Source: Acinetobacter larvae
Lineage (GTDB): Bacteria > Pseudomonadota > Gammaproteobacteria > Pseudomonadales > Moraxellaceae
Reading direction: 5' to 3'
Length of the DNA: 64,000 bases
Assembly: GCF_001704115.1 (NCBI RefSeq)
Contig: NZ_CP016895.1
Coordinates: 3,224,001 to 3,288,000 of the forward strand
Shown here: piece by piece, positions 36,626 to 47,945 of the stretch
Layout of the letters: every line of letters starts with the position of its first letter
Numbering within the stretch: the stretch's first letter is position 1
The notes under the pieces: generated by a model
Databases searched by the model: none
What the model saw: only the letters and a program-made list of their open reading frames with translations
What the model was told of the DNA's origin: nothing
Made by a program: the position numbers and the translations under genes

Positions 36626-38341
36626 GTGCCACATGATGTAAATCTAATTATCTTACTTGCGGTTGGTTTCGGCCTCGCGCTTGTTTTCGGCTATATTGCT
36701 GCTCGCCTACGTCTCCCTCCCCTGATCGGCTATCTCATCGCCGGCATACTGATTAGCCCCAACACCCCTGGTGTAGTCGCAGACCTCACACTGGCCAATC
36801 AATTGGCTGAACTGGGCGTGATGTTCCTGATGTTTGGGGTCGGAATGCACTTTTCACTCAAAGATCTATTTGAAGTTAGGCGCATCGCACTACCTGGTGC
36901 AATCTTACAAATTACCGTTGCAACTATTTTAGGTATGCTCGTTGCCCTATATTGGGGCTGGTCTGTCGGCGCTGCACTGGTCTTTGGGCTCAGTTTATCC
37001 TGTGCCAGTACGGTGGTCTTACTCAAAGCCTTGGGCGATCGCGGCTTACTCGACTCGATTAACGGCAAAATTGCAGTAGGCTGGCTCTTGGTCGAAGATC
37101 TGGTCATGGTTTTAGTCTTGGTGCTGCTACCTGCTGTAGCCATGCTACTGGGAGGGCATGCTCCCGAAGGGCACGATGCCTCACAAAATGTTTGGCTCAC
37201 ACTCGGTCTGACACTGATTAAAGTCGGTGGTTTCATTGCCTTTATGCTCATTATTGGCAAACGCCTCGTCCCCATGATTATGCAGTTTGTGGCACGACTA
37301 GGCTCACGTGAACTCTTTACCCTAACGGTTGTTGCGGCAGCAGTGTCTATTGCCTACGGCTCTTATGCCATCTTCGGTGTCTCTATGGCACTGGGCGCAT
37401 TCTTTGCTGGTATGGTGGTCAAAGAATCCGATTTCAGCCATCGCGCAGAAGCGGAAACCCTGCCGCTCAGAGAAATTTTCTCAATCCTATTTTTTGTATC
37501 TGTCGGCATGCTATTTGATCCGCGGATTATCGTGGAACAACCGCTACACATTTTAGCCGTGATTGCCATCATTATGGTGGGTAAAACCATTGCTGCCATG
37601 GCCTTGGTGCTATTTTTCCGCTATCCGATCAACACTGCCTTAACCGTTGGCGCCAGTCTTGCCCAAATTGGTGAATTCTCTTTTATTTTGGCAACCCTCG
37701 GACTCTCATTAGGTTTACTCGACTTAGAAGCACAAAATCTGATTTTAGCGGGTGCACTGTTTTCTATCTCACTTAACTCCTTCTTATTTTCTGCTGTTGA
37801 GCCTGTACAAAAATGGATTCGTGAACGTTCACACTTGGCACGACTATTAGAACGTAGCAATGACCCGCTTGCCATGCTCCCCGATGAAGTCGATCAAGAC
37901 TACTTACGTGATCAAGTGGTGATTGTCGGGCATGGTGAAGTCGGCAGTCGCCTCACACGCAGTCTCATGGCACAAGGCATTAAGGTGGTGATTGCGGAGG
38001 AAAATCGAGAAATCGTAGAAAATTTACGTGCCCAAGATATTCCTGCAGTTTCAGGCAGCGCGACCGAACCCAGTGTTTTGATACAAGCACATATCCAACA
38101 TGCCCGTTTATTGATTTTATCGCCAATGGACTTGATTGATATTCATAAAATTGTCGATACCGCCAAATTACTCAATCCTAAAATCGAGGTTTTGGTCTGT
38201 GCAGAAAGCAAACAAGAAGCCGAGCTGATTCGTCAGGATGATGTTGGTAAAGTGTATTATGCCAAAGAAGAAATGGCGCATAATATGAGCGATTATATTC
38301 TCAATCAAATTGAGCTAGCTCATCATCAACACCCTCATTAG
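36626..38341 (+). CDS. Kef/YbaL-type monovalent cation:proton antiporter
   Basis: CPA2-family transporter of 571 aa. About twelve membrane segments cover residues 5-395, with LPPLIGYLIAGILISP and the GSASTVVLLKALGDRG-like segment (here CASTVVLLKALGDRG). The C-terminal TrkA-N (RCK) domain starts near residue 428 with VVIVGHGEVGSRL, an NAD-binding GxGxxG motif, which lets nucleotides or glutathione adducts gate transport in relatives. Closest in layout to E. coli YbaL. GTG start with AAGGAG 6-7 nt upstream. Ion specificity (K+ or Na+) is not readable. Confidence 0.92.
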   Translation: MPHDVNLIILLAVGFGLALVFGYIAARLRLPPLIGYLIAGILISPNTPGVVADLTLANQLAELGVMFLMFGVGMHFSLKDLFEVRRIALPGAILQITVATILGMLVALYWGWSVGAALVFGLSLSCASTVVLLKALGDRGLLDSINGKIAVGWLLVEDLVMVLVLVLLPAVAMLLGGHAPEGHDASQNVWLTLGLTLIKVGGFIAFMLIIGKRLVPMIMQFVARLGSRELFTLTVVAAAVSIAYGSYAIFGVSMALGAFFAGMVVKESDFSHRAEAETLPLREIFSILFFVSVGMLFDPRIIVEQPLHILAVIAIIMVGKTIAAMALVLFFRYPINTALTVGASLAQIGEFSFILATLGLSLGLLDLEAQNLILAGALFSISLNSFLFSAVEPVQKWIRERSHLARLLERSNDPLAMLPDEVDQDYLRDQVVIVGHGEVGSRLTRSLMAQGIKVVIAEENREIVENLRAQDIPAVSGSATEPSVLIQAHIQHARLLILSPMDLIDIHKIVDTAKLLNPKIEVLVCAESKQEAELIRQDDVGKVYYAKEEMAHNMSDYILNQIELAHHQHPH

Positions 38342-38405
38342 CCGCGCCACCATCGGCAATGCCGCACAACACCCCCCCAACAGTACCATCGCTAGGCTTT
38401 AAAAC

Positions 38406-38446
38406 AAAAATACGATCTGCTGCGCCATGCAACAGATCGTATTTTT
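38406..38446. terminator. Bidirectional terminator between the antiporter and SRPBCC genes
   Basis: Perfect 14-bp stem (AAAAATACGATCTG / CAGATCGTATTTTT) with a 13-nt loop between convergent genes. Confidence 0.9.
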
Positions 38447-38468
38447 ACTAAAACAGCTCTTATCTGGC

Positions 38469-38915
38469 TTAACGTGCCGCAATTGCCTCTGCCTTATCTT
38501 TTAAAGCCAAATTCATACGGGCAAAATTTTGCTCAGTAATGCCTTCCAACTCTTCTATAAAATATTTTACCAATAAACCCGAGAATTGCTCACTCTGCTT
38601 AAATATAGTGGCATTATCTGCGATCGCTTCCAGTTTAAATTGATGCAAACCATCAAATAAACCACGAAATAAAAATTTACCCTGCCACGACAATTCTTGA
38701 TTTTCTCGACAGGATAATACTTTTGCTTTAAATGAGGTTTGACGATGTACAGTATGCTGTATGGTAACGCGTAAATTACCATTCACCCAAGGATCACCTT
38801 CAATCTGACGAATAAAGGGATTCCACTGATTATAATTTTGAAAATCCATTAAAAGTTGCCAAACACATTGCACTGGAGCATTAATAGCGATCTCGGTATT
38901 TAGTTGATGAAGCAT
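38469..38915 (-). CDS. SRPBCC-family (START-like) protein
   Basis: A 148-aa protein with the polyketide cyclase/START-like pattern: EIAINAPVQCVWQLLMDFQNYNQWNPFIRQIEG at the N-terminus and a long C-terminal helix. The fold forms a hydrophobic cavity that binds lipids or other hydrophobic ligands. No catalytic residues are evident. The gene is isolated; its promoter should be in the AT-rich 38916-39000 stretch. Confidence 0.85.
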   Translation of the reverse strand: MLHQLNTEIAINAPVQCVWQLLMDFQNYNQWNPFIRQIEGDPWVNGNLRVTIQHTVHRQTSFKAKVLSCRENQELSWQGKFLFRGLFDGLHQFKLEAIADNATIFKQSEQFSGLLVKYFIEELEGITEQNFARMNLALKDKAEAIAAR

Positions 38916-39101
38916 TGTAATGAAAACCTTTTTGTTAATTTTAGGCGAATATTTTTAAATGAAAATTACAACAATATACTAAGAATTTTATCCAAGTGAT
39001 TAAGTAGGATATTCATATTCTTTTTATTAAGATTTAGTAATCAACTCGTATAAGGATATTAAATATTTTTAAGTCAACACATAAAACAACCCATAGCTCA
39101 T

Positions 39102-39134
39102 AAAAAAATTGCCCAGCAAAGCGATGAGCAATTT
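39102..39134 (-). terminator. Rho-independent terminator of the FAH-family gene
   Basis: On the minus strand AAATTGC pairs with GCAATTT, with further CA/TG pairing past a mismatch, then a seven-T run. About 37 nt after the gene end. Confidence 0.75.
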
Positions 39135-39170
39135 AAATAGCTTATAGAATAGATAGGCTTCATAAACCCA

Positions 39171-39809
39171 CTATGCCAGCACAAAAGTATTCCATACAAA
39201 ATCCTGAGATTTAGCCTTTAAGCGCATCTGTAGCTGATCACCACGTTGCAGTGCTCCCACGCCAGCAGGTGTGCCTGTCATGATGACATCACCTACTTCT
39301 AAGGAAAAAACTTGGTTAATTTCAACCAATAAAGTTGCAATATCAAAAATCATATCAGCAGTTAAACCATGCTGACGGCGCACACCATTCACAGCAAAAT
39401 CATATTCAACATTTGACCAGTCAACAATCTCATCCGCAGCAATCCAATCTGCCAGCACACACGACCCATCAAAGGCTTTGGCGCGCTCCCATGGCTGCCC
39501 CTTGGCTTTCAGTTGATCTTGCACATCACGTAAAGTTAAATCTAAACCTAAAGTTACCGCACCAATTGCCGCCAATGCTTGCTCTGGATCAATAACTTGC
39601 GACAAGGGGCGGTCTATACGCAAACACAATTCACATTCATAATGACAGTCTCCCCAGACAGGATTCCATTGAATCCCGCGCTGTAAGTCAATCACACTGC
39701 TGGGTGGCTTCATAAACAGCACCGCTTGATCTGGAATCGCATTTCCCAGCTCTTTGGCGTGATCCGCATAGTTTCGACCAACACAAATAATTTTCGATGG
39801 ACTCGTCAT
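39171..39809 (-). CDS. Fumarylacetoacetate hydrolase-family protein
   Basis: Metal-dependent hydrolase or oxaloacetate-decarboxylase-type enzyme of 212 aa. Conserved blocks are ICVGRNYADHAKELGN, FMKPPSSVI, the metal ligand pattern in YECELCLRID (Glu-x-Glu), DLTLRDVQDQLKAKGQPWERAKAFDGS and MTGTPAGVGAL. It resembles the YcgM/FAHD1 subgroup more than true fumarylacetoacetase. The substrate could be acylpyruvates or oxaloacetate; not decided. Confidence 0.9.
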   Translation of the reverse strand: MTSPSKIICVGRNYADHAKELGNAIPDQAVLFMKPPSSVIDLQRGIQWNPVWGDCHYECELCLRIDRPLSQVIDPEQALAAIGAVTLGLDLTLRDVQDQLKAKGQPWERAKAFDGSCVLADWIAADEIVDWSNVEYDFAVNGVRRQHGLTADMIFDIATLLVEINQVFSLEVGDVIMTGTPAGVGALQRGDQLQMRLKAKSQDFVWNTFVLA

Positions 39810-39840
39810 TGTTATTTCTCCCTGATCTGCATGACTATAC

Positions 39841-39936
39841 TGTTTGCTATAACTCGATTTGTACTGCTAGATTTGTACTATTAGATTTGTACTATTAGAT
39901 TTGTACAACGAGACTGTTTCGCTAGACTGTTATTTA
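39841..39936 (-). repeat. Degenerate 13-14-nt tandem repeat, about seven units
   Basis: Units include TGTTTGCTATAACT, CGATTTGTACTGCT, AGATTTGTACTATT (twice exact, 39869-39896), AGATTTGTACAACG, AGACTGTTTCGCT and AGACTGTTATTTA. Located just upstream of the FAH-family gene. Confidence 0.85.
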
Positions 39937-39970
39937 ATGGCTAAATTTATTGAATAGCTAAATTTGATAG

Positions 39971-40480
39971 CTAAACAGTGGCAAAGCGATGCTTAAATAA
40001 ATCCTGCTGTTCAGAGGATGCAAAAGCACGTTTCGGTACCACGACAACCGTGCGATTATTCAGCTCCAGCATATAGGTCAGTTTACCTTCAGCGAACTTT
40101 TTGACCTCATGATAATGCACGACTTTTTTGGCACGACCACTATTATAGAGCTCAGCATGGTGCTGATATAAATCGATGCCTTGTTCGCTTTTGCCAAACT
40201 GATATTTTACAAACTGCCGCTTAAATAACATGGGCAATAACCAATAGCGCATTAACAGTTGTAATAATAAAAAGAATGCCCCCAAGGCAACATAATAGCG
40301 CCCAACACCTTCTATACCGAGGGAAATCCCCCAAATAATAATACCGATACTAATTGCGGGGGTAATAAAACGCGTCAACTGCTTTTTACCAAAAGTCGCC
40401 AAGGCAAAACCATCCTGCGACTCTTCTAAATTTAAATAATAACGTAATGATAATGCGGCTTTCTTGTCGGTCATAACCAT
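39971..40480 (-). CDS. YcxB-like membrane protein
   Basis: 169 aa with two adjacent membrane segments (ITPAISIGIIIWGISLGI and YYVALGAFFLLLQLLMRYWLLPMLF, about residues 37-90) followed by a cytosolic beta-rich domain (GIDLYQHHAELYNSGRAKKVVHYHEV; NRTVVVVPKRAF). This layout and the VPKRAF end match the YcxB family. Function unknown. Confidence 0.8.
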   Translation of the reverse strand: MVMTDKKAALSLRYYLNLEESQDGFALATFGKKQLTRFITPAISIGIIIWGISLGIEGVGRYYVALGAFFLLLQLLMRYWLLPMLFKRQFVKYQFGKSEQGIDLYQHHAELYNSGRAKKVVHYHEVKKFAEGKLTYMLELNNRTVVVVPKRAFASSEQQDLFKHRFATV

Positions 40481-40550
40481 CTACAGCAATGAAATTTAAC
40501 TGTAGATTATCTTACACGACTTTAGCACTTTTGCCCTCAACCCAGAGTGA

Positions 40551-40586
40551 CTATTTCCATCTCGAGTTCCATTTCTATTTCCATCT
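40551..40586 (+). repeat. 12-nt imperfect tandem repeat, three units
   Basis: CTATTTCCATCT, CGAGTTCCATTT, CTATTTCCATCT in a row, between the YcxB-like gene promoter region and the tRNA terminator. Confidence 0.8.
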
Positions 40587-40621
40587 CTGGTAGTCAATCG
40601 CAAAAGCTGAAATTTAGACAC

Positions 40622-40646
40622 AAAAAAACCGCATTGTGATGCGGTT
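40622..40646 (-). terminator. Terminator of the last tRNA-Arg
   Basis: AACCGCAT / ATGCGGTT stem with loop CACA on the minus strand and a T-run, 13 nt past the tRNA. Confidence 0.92.
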
Positions 40647-40658
40647 CATTCTTCAAGT

Positions 40659-40735
40659 TGGTGCGCTCAGAGAGATTCGAACTCCCGACCCCTTAGTTCG
40701 TAGCCAAGTGCTCTATCCAGCTGAGCTATGAGCGC
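40659..40735 (-). tRNA. tRNA-Arg (ACG), copy 1
   Basis: A 77-nt cloverleaf on the minus strand, acceptor GCGCTCA/TGAGCGC, anticodon loop CTACGAA with anticodon ACG, T arm GGGAGTTCGAATCTC and an encoded CCA end. Identical to the two copies upstream. It has its own promoter: a perfect TATAAT at 40754-40759 (minus strand) about 19 nt before the tRNA, and it lies behind a terminator that closes the preceding tRNA unit. Confidence 0.97.
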
Positions 40736-41015
40736 GTAAACTTGATGCAGCGCATTATACGTACTTTCGCAGCGTTGTAACGTTTTTTTTGCAAGAAAAC
40801 CGATTGAATGCTGGTGTTTTAAGCAAATCTATTGAGAATGGATAATTAAACAACAAAATCCTCCTACACTACACAACCTGATGTATGCGATGAGATCACA
40901 TACATCAATTTAGATAAAGTGAATAAATTTAGATTTAGATAAAGTCCATAAATAGAGTCAAGCAATCTATGCCGATGTCCAAGCCATCTACTTTTTTCAG
41001 GTTTTTTTCAGGCAC
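40736..41015. other. Spacer between tRNA-Arg copies 1 and 2
   Basis: No gene. It holds the promoter of copy 1 (minus-strand -10 TATAAT, 40754-40759, followed by a GC-rich discriminator) and a direct repeat of TTTAGATAAAGT at 40909-40920 and 40934-40945. Confidence 0.7.
40754..40759 (-). promoter_or_regulatory. -10 box of tRNA-Arg copy 1
   Basis: Perfect TATAAT on the minus strand followed by GCGCTGC, a discriminator typical of growth-rate-controlled stable-RNA promoters. The -35 match is weak (CGTTAC at 17 nt or TTACAA at 15 nt). Confidence 0.65.
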
Positions 41016-41039
41016 AAAAAAACCGCAATCAATGCGGTT
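41016..41039 (-). terminator. Terminator of the Ser-Arg-Arg tRNA unit
   Basis: AACCGCA / TGCGGTT stem on the minus strand with a 5-nt loop and seven T; almost the same sequence as the terminator at 40622. Confidence 0.9.
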
Positions 41040-41051
41040 AATTTTCAAAGT

Positions 41052-41128
41052 TGGTGCGCTCAGAGAGATTCGAACTCCCGACCCCTTAGTTCGTAGCCAA
41101 GTGCTCTATCCAGCTGAGCTATGAGCGC
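41052..41128 (-). tRNA. tRNA-Arg (ACG), copy 2
   Basis: Identical in sequence to the other two copies, anticodon ACG, encoded CCA. Last gene of the tRNA-Ser/tRNA-Arg/tRNA-Arg transcription unit. Confidence 0.97.
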
Positions 41129-41185
41129 GTTACTTTGTTGCCTAAGTTACCTAATGGCATGCGTTATGTTCACAGTTCTTTAGAT

Positions 41186-41262
41186 TGGTGCGCTCAGAGA
41201 GATTCGAACTCCCGACCCCTTAGTTCGTAGCCAAGTGCTCTATCCAGCTGAGCTATGAGCGC
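41186..41262 (-). tRNA. tRNA-Arg (ACG), copy 3
   Basis: Identical in sequence to copies 1 and 2, anticodon ACG, encoded CCA. Only 57 nt from copy 2 and 13 nt downstream of tRNA-Ser, so processed from one transcript. Confidence 0.97.
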
Positions 41263-41275
41263 ATCATAAAAGAAG

Positions 41276-41365
41276 TGGCGGTGAGAGAGGGATTCGAACC
41301 CTCGATACAGTTACCCGTATGCGTCCTTAGCAGGGACGTGGTTTCAGCCACTCACCCATCTCACC
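41276..41365 (-). tRNA. tRNA-Ser (GCT)
   Basis: A 90-nt class II tRNA with acceptor GGTGAGA/TCTCACC, long variable arm (CATACGGGTAACTGTATCG), anticodon GCT in CCTGCTAAGG, and encoded CCA. Reads AGC and AGU codons. First gene of the tRNA unit. Confidence 0.97.
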
Positions 41366-41378
41366 GTAACGAGCCGCC

Positions 41379-41407
41379 ATAATACAAAGTTAAGTCCAAC
41401 ACTGCAA
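41379..41407 (-). promoter_or_regulatory. Promoter of the tRNA-Ser/Arg/Arg unit
   Basis: Minus strand: TTGCAG (-35), 17-nt spacer, TATTAT (-10), then GGCGGC, a GC-rich discriminator as in stringently controlled tRNA promoters. Confidence 0.7.
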
Positions 41408-41641
41408 GCCATGGACTCAAAAAAATCATGCTTTTTGATTCAATTTAATATTTTTTAAGCGATTTCTGATCTATTGTGCTTTTTTTGCGTATTTTTTATG
41501 CAAAAAAACAACCAAATCAGTCGAATGTATCTGAAGTGCGAGATTACTTGCGAAATTTAGACAGATTCATGCAATCATTTACGTGCAGTATCGCGCCGCA
41601 TGACTTATGCTAGTGGCAACTTATAGAAATAGTTTTTAGAC

Positions 41642-44134
<2,493 letters not shown>

Positions 44135-44183
44135 CACGGCGTTTTGCTTGAAAATTTAGTTTCTTTGTTTAAGAGTTTAAGCG

Positions 44184-44217
44184 CAAGTAGCAGCAATACA
44201 GGTTGCTGCTACTTGCA
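44184..44217 (+). terminator. Long hairpin downstream of rnr
   Basis: Perfect 14-bp stem (GCAAGTAGCAGCAA / TTGCTGCTACTTGC) with a 6-nt loop, 50 nt after rnr. No T-run follows, so it may protect the 3' end rather than terminate. Confidence 0.55.
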
Positions 44218-44280
44218 ATCATCCAACTACGGCATATAGCATACTTCTACTGAAAGATTCATAGCCACAAATAATAAGAT

Positions 44281-45174
44281 ATGTCCTTTAAAACACGACG
44301 TTTATTTGCAAAACCCCTCAGCCAATATCATCCCTTGCTGTACTGGCTCATCACACGTGGCCGGCAACTTCATCGTTGCTGGCAATGGCGACATGATGGG
44401 CGTGATTATGCACAGCAATTACACGCTGAAAAATTACCCTATCGTATTAAGAAACATCAATCTGTTCTTGTGCGTAAGCTCGGAGACAGTGATCTGCAAT
44501 GGCAATACAACAAAATCATTAATTTAAAATTAGCCAGCGCTAAAATAAATAACATCATTATCCACCCGCAACAGGTTTTTTCTTTTTGCCAGCTGGTCGG
44601 ACGCCCGACCACAGCACAAGGCTATGTGGAAGGTATGGAACTGAGTTTTGGGCAAGCACGCGGCGGTATAGGCGGTGGTATTTGTCAAATTGCCAATCTG
44701 ATTCATTGGCTGGTTTTGCATAGTCCTTTACAGGTTATACAACGTGCACAGCATTCCTTCGATCCCTTTCCAGACCAAGGGCGTGTTTTACCCTTTGGTA
44801 GTGGCGCTGCGATTTTTTACAACTATATTGACTACCAGTTTTATAATCCAACCGATCACGATTTCCAAATTCGGCTATGGTTTAGTGAAAAATGTTTAGA
44901 AGGTGAATTACGCTGTACAACAGACTTAGGCTATGTTTATAAAGTCTTTGAGAAAAATCATCAATTTATTCAAATTGCAGATGAGTATTATCGAAGTAAT
45001 GAAATCTGGCGTCACCAAAAAGAAAAGTATAAAAGTGGTGAAATCATCGCGACTGAATGCATGACCAAGAACTTTGCCAAAGTGCTTTATGTTCCAGCAC
45101 ATGTGGATGCTTATTATGCAACACAGGCAGATTATCACAATCGGAATCTAGGCAAGCCGAGCAACAGCCCTTAA
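44281..45174 (+). CDS. VanW-family protein
   Basis: 297 aa. The VanW domain is clear in the middle: NNIIIHPQQVFSFCQLVGRPTTAQGYVEGMELSFGQARGGIGGGICQIANLIHWLVLHSPLQVIQRAQHS is spread over about residues 96-165, with the diagnostic GGGICQ and HS stretches. VanW accompanies VanB-type glycopeptide-resistance operons in Gram-positives but its activity is unknown; here there are no van genes and no signal peptide, so resistance should not be inferred. The gene follows rnr in the same direction but after a strong hairpin. Confidence 0.88.
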   Translation: MSFKTRRLFAKPLSQYHPLLYWLITRGRQLHRCWQWRHDGRDYAQQLHAEKLPYRIKKHQSVLVRKLGDSDLQWQYNKIINLKLASAKINNIIIHPQQVFSFCQLVGRPTTAQGYVEGMELSFGQARGGIGGGICQIANLIHWLVLHSPLQVIQRAQHSFDPFPDQGRVLPFGSGAAIFYNYIDYQFYNPTDHDFQIRLWFSEKCLEGELRCTTDLGYVYKVFEKNHQFIQIADEYYRSNEIWRHQKEKYKSGEIIATECMTKNFAKVLYVPAHVDAYYATQADYHNRNLGKPSNSP

Positions 45175-45363
45175 ACTCTGGATTAATCTTGTCAAAGCTG
45201 AACCCAATATGAAATACTCTTGCTCAGGCACAGTTTATCTATTGCAGCGTGCTCTTATTTTTCCCAAGCCCAAATTAAATTTGGTGCAATGCCCCAACAA
45301 AATGCACAACAAGATACGAGCAATGCCGAACCATCAACCCAAGTCACTGTATAACGCTGCACG

Positions 45364-45717
45364 ATGAATCTGCTAAAAGTCCTATACGCTGTGCTTATCC
45401 TCGCACTATGTGCTTATTTTTGGTGGCGTTTCTTTCTGCGTGATATGGTTTATCGCATCAAAAATCACAGAAATGGGCGCAGTACTACGGCAGAGATCAT
45501 TGCGCGACAAGACATGCTGCTAAAAATACAACATCGTCCAATGTATCTCATCACTTTAAGATTCAAAGATTGTGATGACCACATACAGCAAGTCCAACTC
45601 AAAGTTTTGCTCCGCAAACAACAACTGGTAGATTTTAACTTAGGGCAATCTGTACCAATCCGCTATCACCCAGAGCATCTTGAGAATATTCAAATACCTG
45701 GTGTCATCGTGTTATAA
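45364..45717 (+). CDS. Small membrane-anchored protein, DUF3592-like
   Basis: 117 aa with one N-terminal membrane segment (LLKVLYAVLILALCAYFWWRFFL) followed by a small beta-rich domain: TTAEIIARQDMLLKIQHRPMYLITLRF and VPIRYHPEHLENIQIPGV. The last motif (PIRYxPxNP-like) is reminiscent of DUF3592 proteins. Function unknown. Start at ATG 45364. Confidence 0.7.
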   Translation: MNLLKVLYAVLILALCAYFWWRFFLRDMVYRIKNHRNGRSTTAEIIARQDMLLKIQHRPMYLITLRFKDCDDHIQQVQLKVLLRKQQLVDFNLGQSVPIRYHPEHLENIQIPGVIVL

Positions 45718-45739
45718 GCGACTGTGCTAGGCTACTTTC

Positions 45740-45777
45740 CATTGAGCGTAAATCATCCCATTGAGCGTAAATCATCC
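45740..45777 (+). repeat. Perfect 19-nt tandem duplication
   Basis: Two adjacent copies of CATTGAGCGTAAATCATCC, just after the DUF3592-like gene. Confidence 0.95.
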
Positions 45778-45875
45778 ATAGGAAAGACCATCCCCATCAA
45801 CCTGAACTAAATATGCTTCAGAATCAAGCTCAGATCCTTAGAATACTTGATTGATAGCGCATCGCCCATAAAGCA

Positions 45876-46700
45876 CTAAGGTGTATTGGCTCGACTTGTT
45901 TCAGGTGTAGACGCCTCTCTACTCCGTTCAACAGCTTTAGGGGCGCTATTTTGCGACTTTTGTACATCAACTACATTGCCCTCGGCATCCCGACGGGTAA
46001 TGGTTGTGGTGGTTAAACTGTTTTCTACTGCTTTGGTCACTGGTTTTAATGCCGCCAAAACAGACTCATCAATGACCGGTAAAGCTGTTGGTTTTAGCTG
46101 AACAGCACGCAATTGTTGTGTACTTTGCAGCTCTTCACTACCTAAGTCATTGATCAAATCTTTGTAATCTGCCAAGGCTTTACTATAAGGCTGTACTGAG
46201 GCGGGCAAATTCATTTTCAAACGTTGTTGCTGTGCCTCTGCACTGCTTTTGTATACCCCATATGCCAATACATAGCGGTCGGGTTGATTCTTGGCATTTA
46301 AACGAAAATAAATAAAGTCTTTACGCGACGGTTGCTGACGTAAAAAGTTTTGAATGACTTCTTCTTTACTAGCTTGAAAAATAACAATGGTCCAGCGGTT
46401 GGCATGGTCTTGAAAGAATTTAGTCCCACGAAATTCTGGTCCATGTGTTCCTGTTGCCACAATACGTGTGGTGGTTTCTAAGGGACGGACTGCTGTGGTT
46501 AAACTGCCTAAATTGACTGTTGCTGCGACTTTTTCAGGCTGAATAGTGACTTGTTGCTCTTCGACGGGATTCTCAACATAGACCAGTTCTTTTTTATCTG
46601 TGATTGCCCAAAAAATCAGTGCGGCCAGCAAACACAATAAGCCTATGATCAGCCATATATACTGTTGAATCTGTTGCCAACGGCTTGTGCTTGCAGTCAT
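45876..46700 (-). CDS. SPOR-domain membrane protein (DamX-like position)
   Basis: One membrane segment near the N-terminus (YIWLIIGLLCLLAALIFWAI, about 14-33). The periplasmic part carries a SPOR-type domain at about residues 105-170 (RWTIVIFQASKEEVIQNFLRQQPSRKDFIYFRLNAKNQPDRYVLAYG), which binds denuded glycan strands at the septum. The tail is rich in Thr, Ala and Glu. It lies downstream of aroK-aroB, where DamX sits in enteric bacteria, so a division-linked role is likely. Confidence 0.85.
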   Translation of the reverse strand: MTASTSRWQQIQQYIWLIIGLLCLLAALIFWAITDKKELVYVENPVEEQQVTIQPEKVAATVNLGSLTTAVRPLETTTRIVATGTHGPEFRGTKFFQDHANRWTIVIFQASKEEVIQNFLRQQPSRKDFIYFRLNAKNQPDRYVLAYGVYKSSAEAQQQRLKMNLPASVQPYSKALADYKDLINDLGSEELQSTQQLRAVQLKPTALPVIDESVLAALKPVTKAVENSLTTTTITRRDAEGNVVDVQKSQNSAPKAVERSREASTPETSRANTP

Positions 46701-46820
46701 GAAAACTCACCTATTGATAGATCAAAAGCAAGACCGTGTCATTATGCTGTCACGATCTTGCCGCGCTATTATAACGTGGCTTTGTTGAGTTTTCATTGCT
46801 CACCCAGCAAAGCCTGATGC

Positions 46821-47915
46821 TTAAACAGTTAGCGTTGCATCCTGATGGGCGAGAATCGCTTGTTGCATCGCCTCTACATCAAAATCTTTCGTAATGACGG
46901 CTTGCCCCAATTGCTGCAATAAAACCAAGCGTAGCTGCCCATTCAGAACTTTTTTGTCATGTGACATATAGGCTAAAAATTTCTCTAATGGAATCTTTGG
47001 ACAAGCAACCGGAAGCTGTGCACGTAATAAAATGTTTTTACAACGTTCTACATCTGCCGAGCTAATCCAGCCCAGCCGTTGCGATAAATCTGCAGCCATC
47101 ACCATACCCGTGGCAATGGCTTCTCCATGGAGCCAGACCCCATAGCCCAAATAAGATTCAATCGCATGACCAAAAGTATGACCGAGATTCAGCAAAGCAC
47201 GTTCACCTTGTTCCTTCTCATCACTGGCAACAATACGCGCTTTGTGTGCACAAGAACGATAAACCGCCTCAGCCAATAATTGCCGATCACCCGCCACCAA
47301 CTGTTCCATATGCTGTTCAAGCCAACATAAGAAATCTAGATCGCCCAGCAATGCATATTTGATCACTTCAGCCAAACCAGCGGAGAGCTCACGTGGTGGC
47401 AAGCTCGCCAAATGTGACATATCGGCGAGTACCACCTGCGGTTGCTGAAAGGCACCAATCATATTTTTGCCCAAGGGATGGTTAATGCCAGTTTTGCCAC
47501 CCACACTTGAGTCAACCTGAGACAATAATGTGGTCGGCACTTGTACAAAGTACACACCACGCTGGAAACATGCCGAAGCAAAACCCGCCATATCGCCAAT
47601 CACACCGCCGCCTAAAGCCAAGACGGTACAATCACGGTTAAAGCCAGCTTCTAATAGCGCATCAAAGATGAGATTGAGATGTTCAATATCTTTATAACGC
47701 TCACCATCGGGCAATACACAACTGGCGACTATTTTATCATTGGCTGCCAAGGCATCGAGATAGTGCTGTAAATACAGTGGTTGCACGGTATTGTTGGTCA
47801 CAACCATCACTTGCTTGCCTTTAAGATAGGGCGCCAACAAATGACTGGTATCTAAATCACTCCCAATAAAAATAGGATAACGACGATCGCCAAGTTCTAC
47901 GTGTAAAGTCTGCAT
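46821..47915 (-). CDS. aroB: 3-dehydroquinate synthase
   Basis: Second step of the shikimate pathway. NAD-binding and catalytic blocks are visible: [72 protein letters not shown] and [12 protein letters not shown] with zinc-binding His residues. Length (364 aa) is normal. It follows aroK by 30 nt in the pilus-aro operon. Confidence 0.97.
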   Translation of the reverse strand: MQTLHVELGDRRYPIFIGSDLDTSHLLAPYLKGKQVMVVTNNTVQPLYLQHYLDALAANDKIVASCVLPDGERYKDIEHLNLIFDALLEAGFNRDCTVLALGGGVIGDMAGFASACFQRGVYFVQVPTTLLSQVDSSVGGKTGINHPLGKNMIGAFQQPQVVLADMSHLASLPPRELSAGLAEVIKYALLGDLDFLCWLEQHMEQLVAGDRQLLAEAVYRSCAHKARIVASDEKEQGERALLNLGHTFGHAIESYLGYGVWLHGEAIATGMVMAADLSQRLGWISSADVERCKNILLRAQLPVACPKIPLEKFLAYMSHDKKVLNGQLRLVLLQQLGQAVITKDFDVEAMQQAILAHQDATLTV

Positions 47916-47945
47916 GATATTTAATGAACATCCTCAGTGTTAACG

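Noticed and set aside
40541-41400. Integrated element at the tRNA cluster
   Set aside because: No integrase gene or tRNA 3'-end fragment duplication flanking foreign-looking DNA; the repeated 77-nt units are whole tRNA genes.
44281-45174. Glycopeptide-resistance gene
   Set aside because: VanW alone, without vanA/B-type ligase, vanH, vanX or vanRS, does not indicate resistance, and Gram-negatives exclude these drugs.
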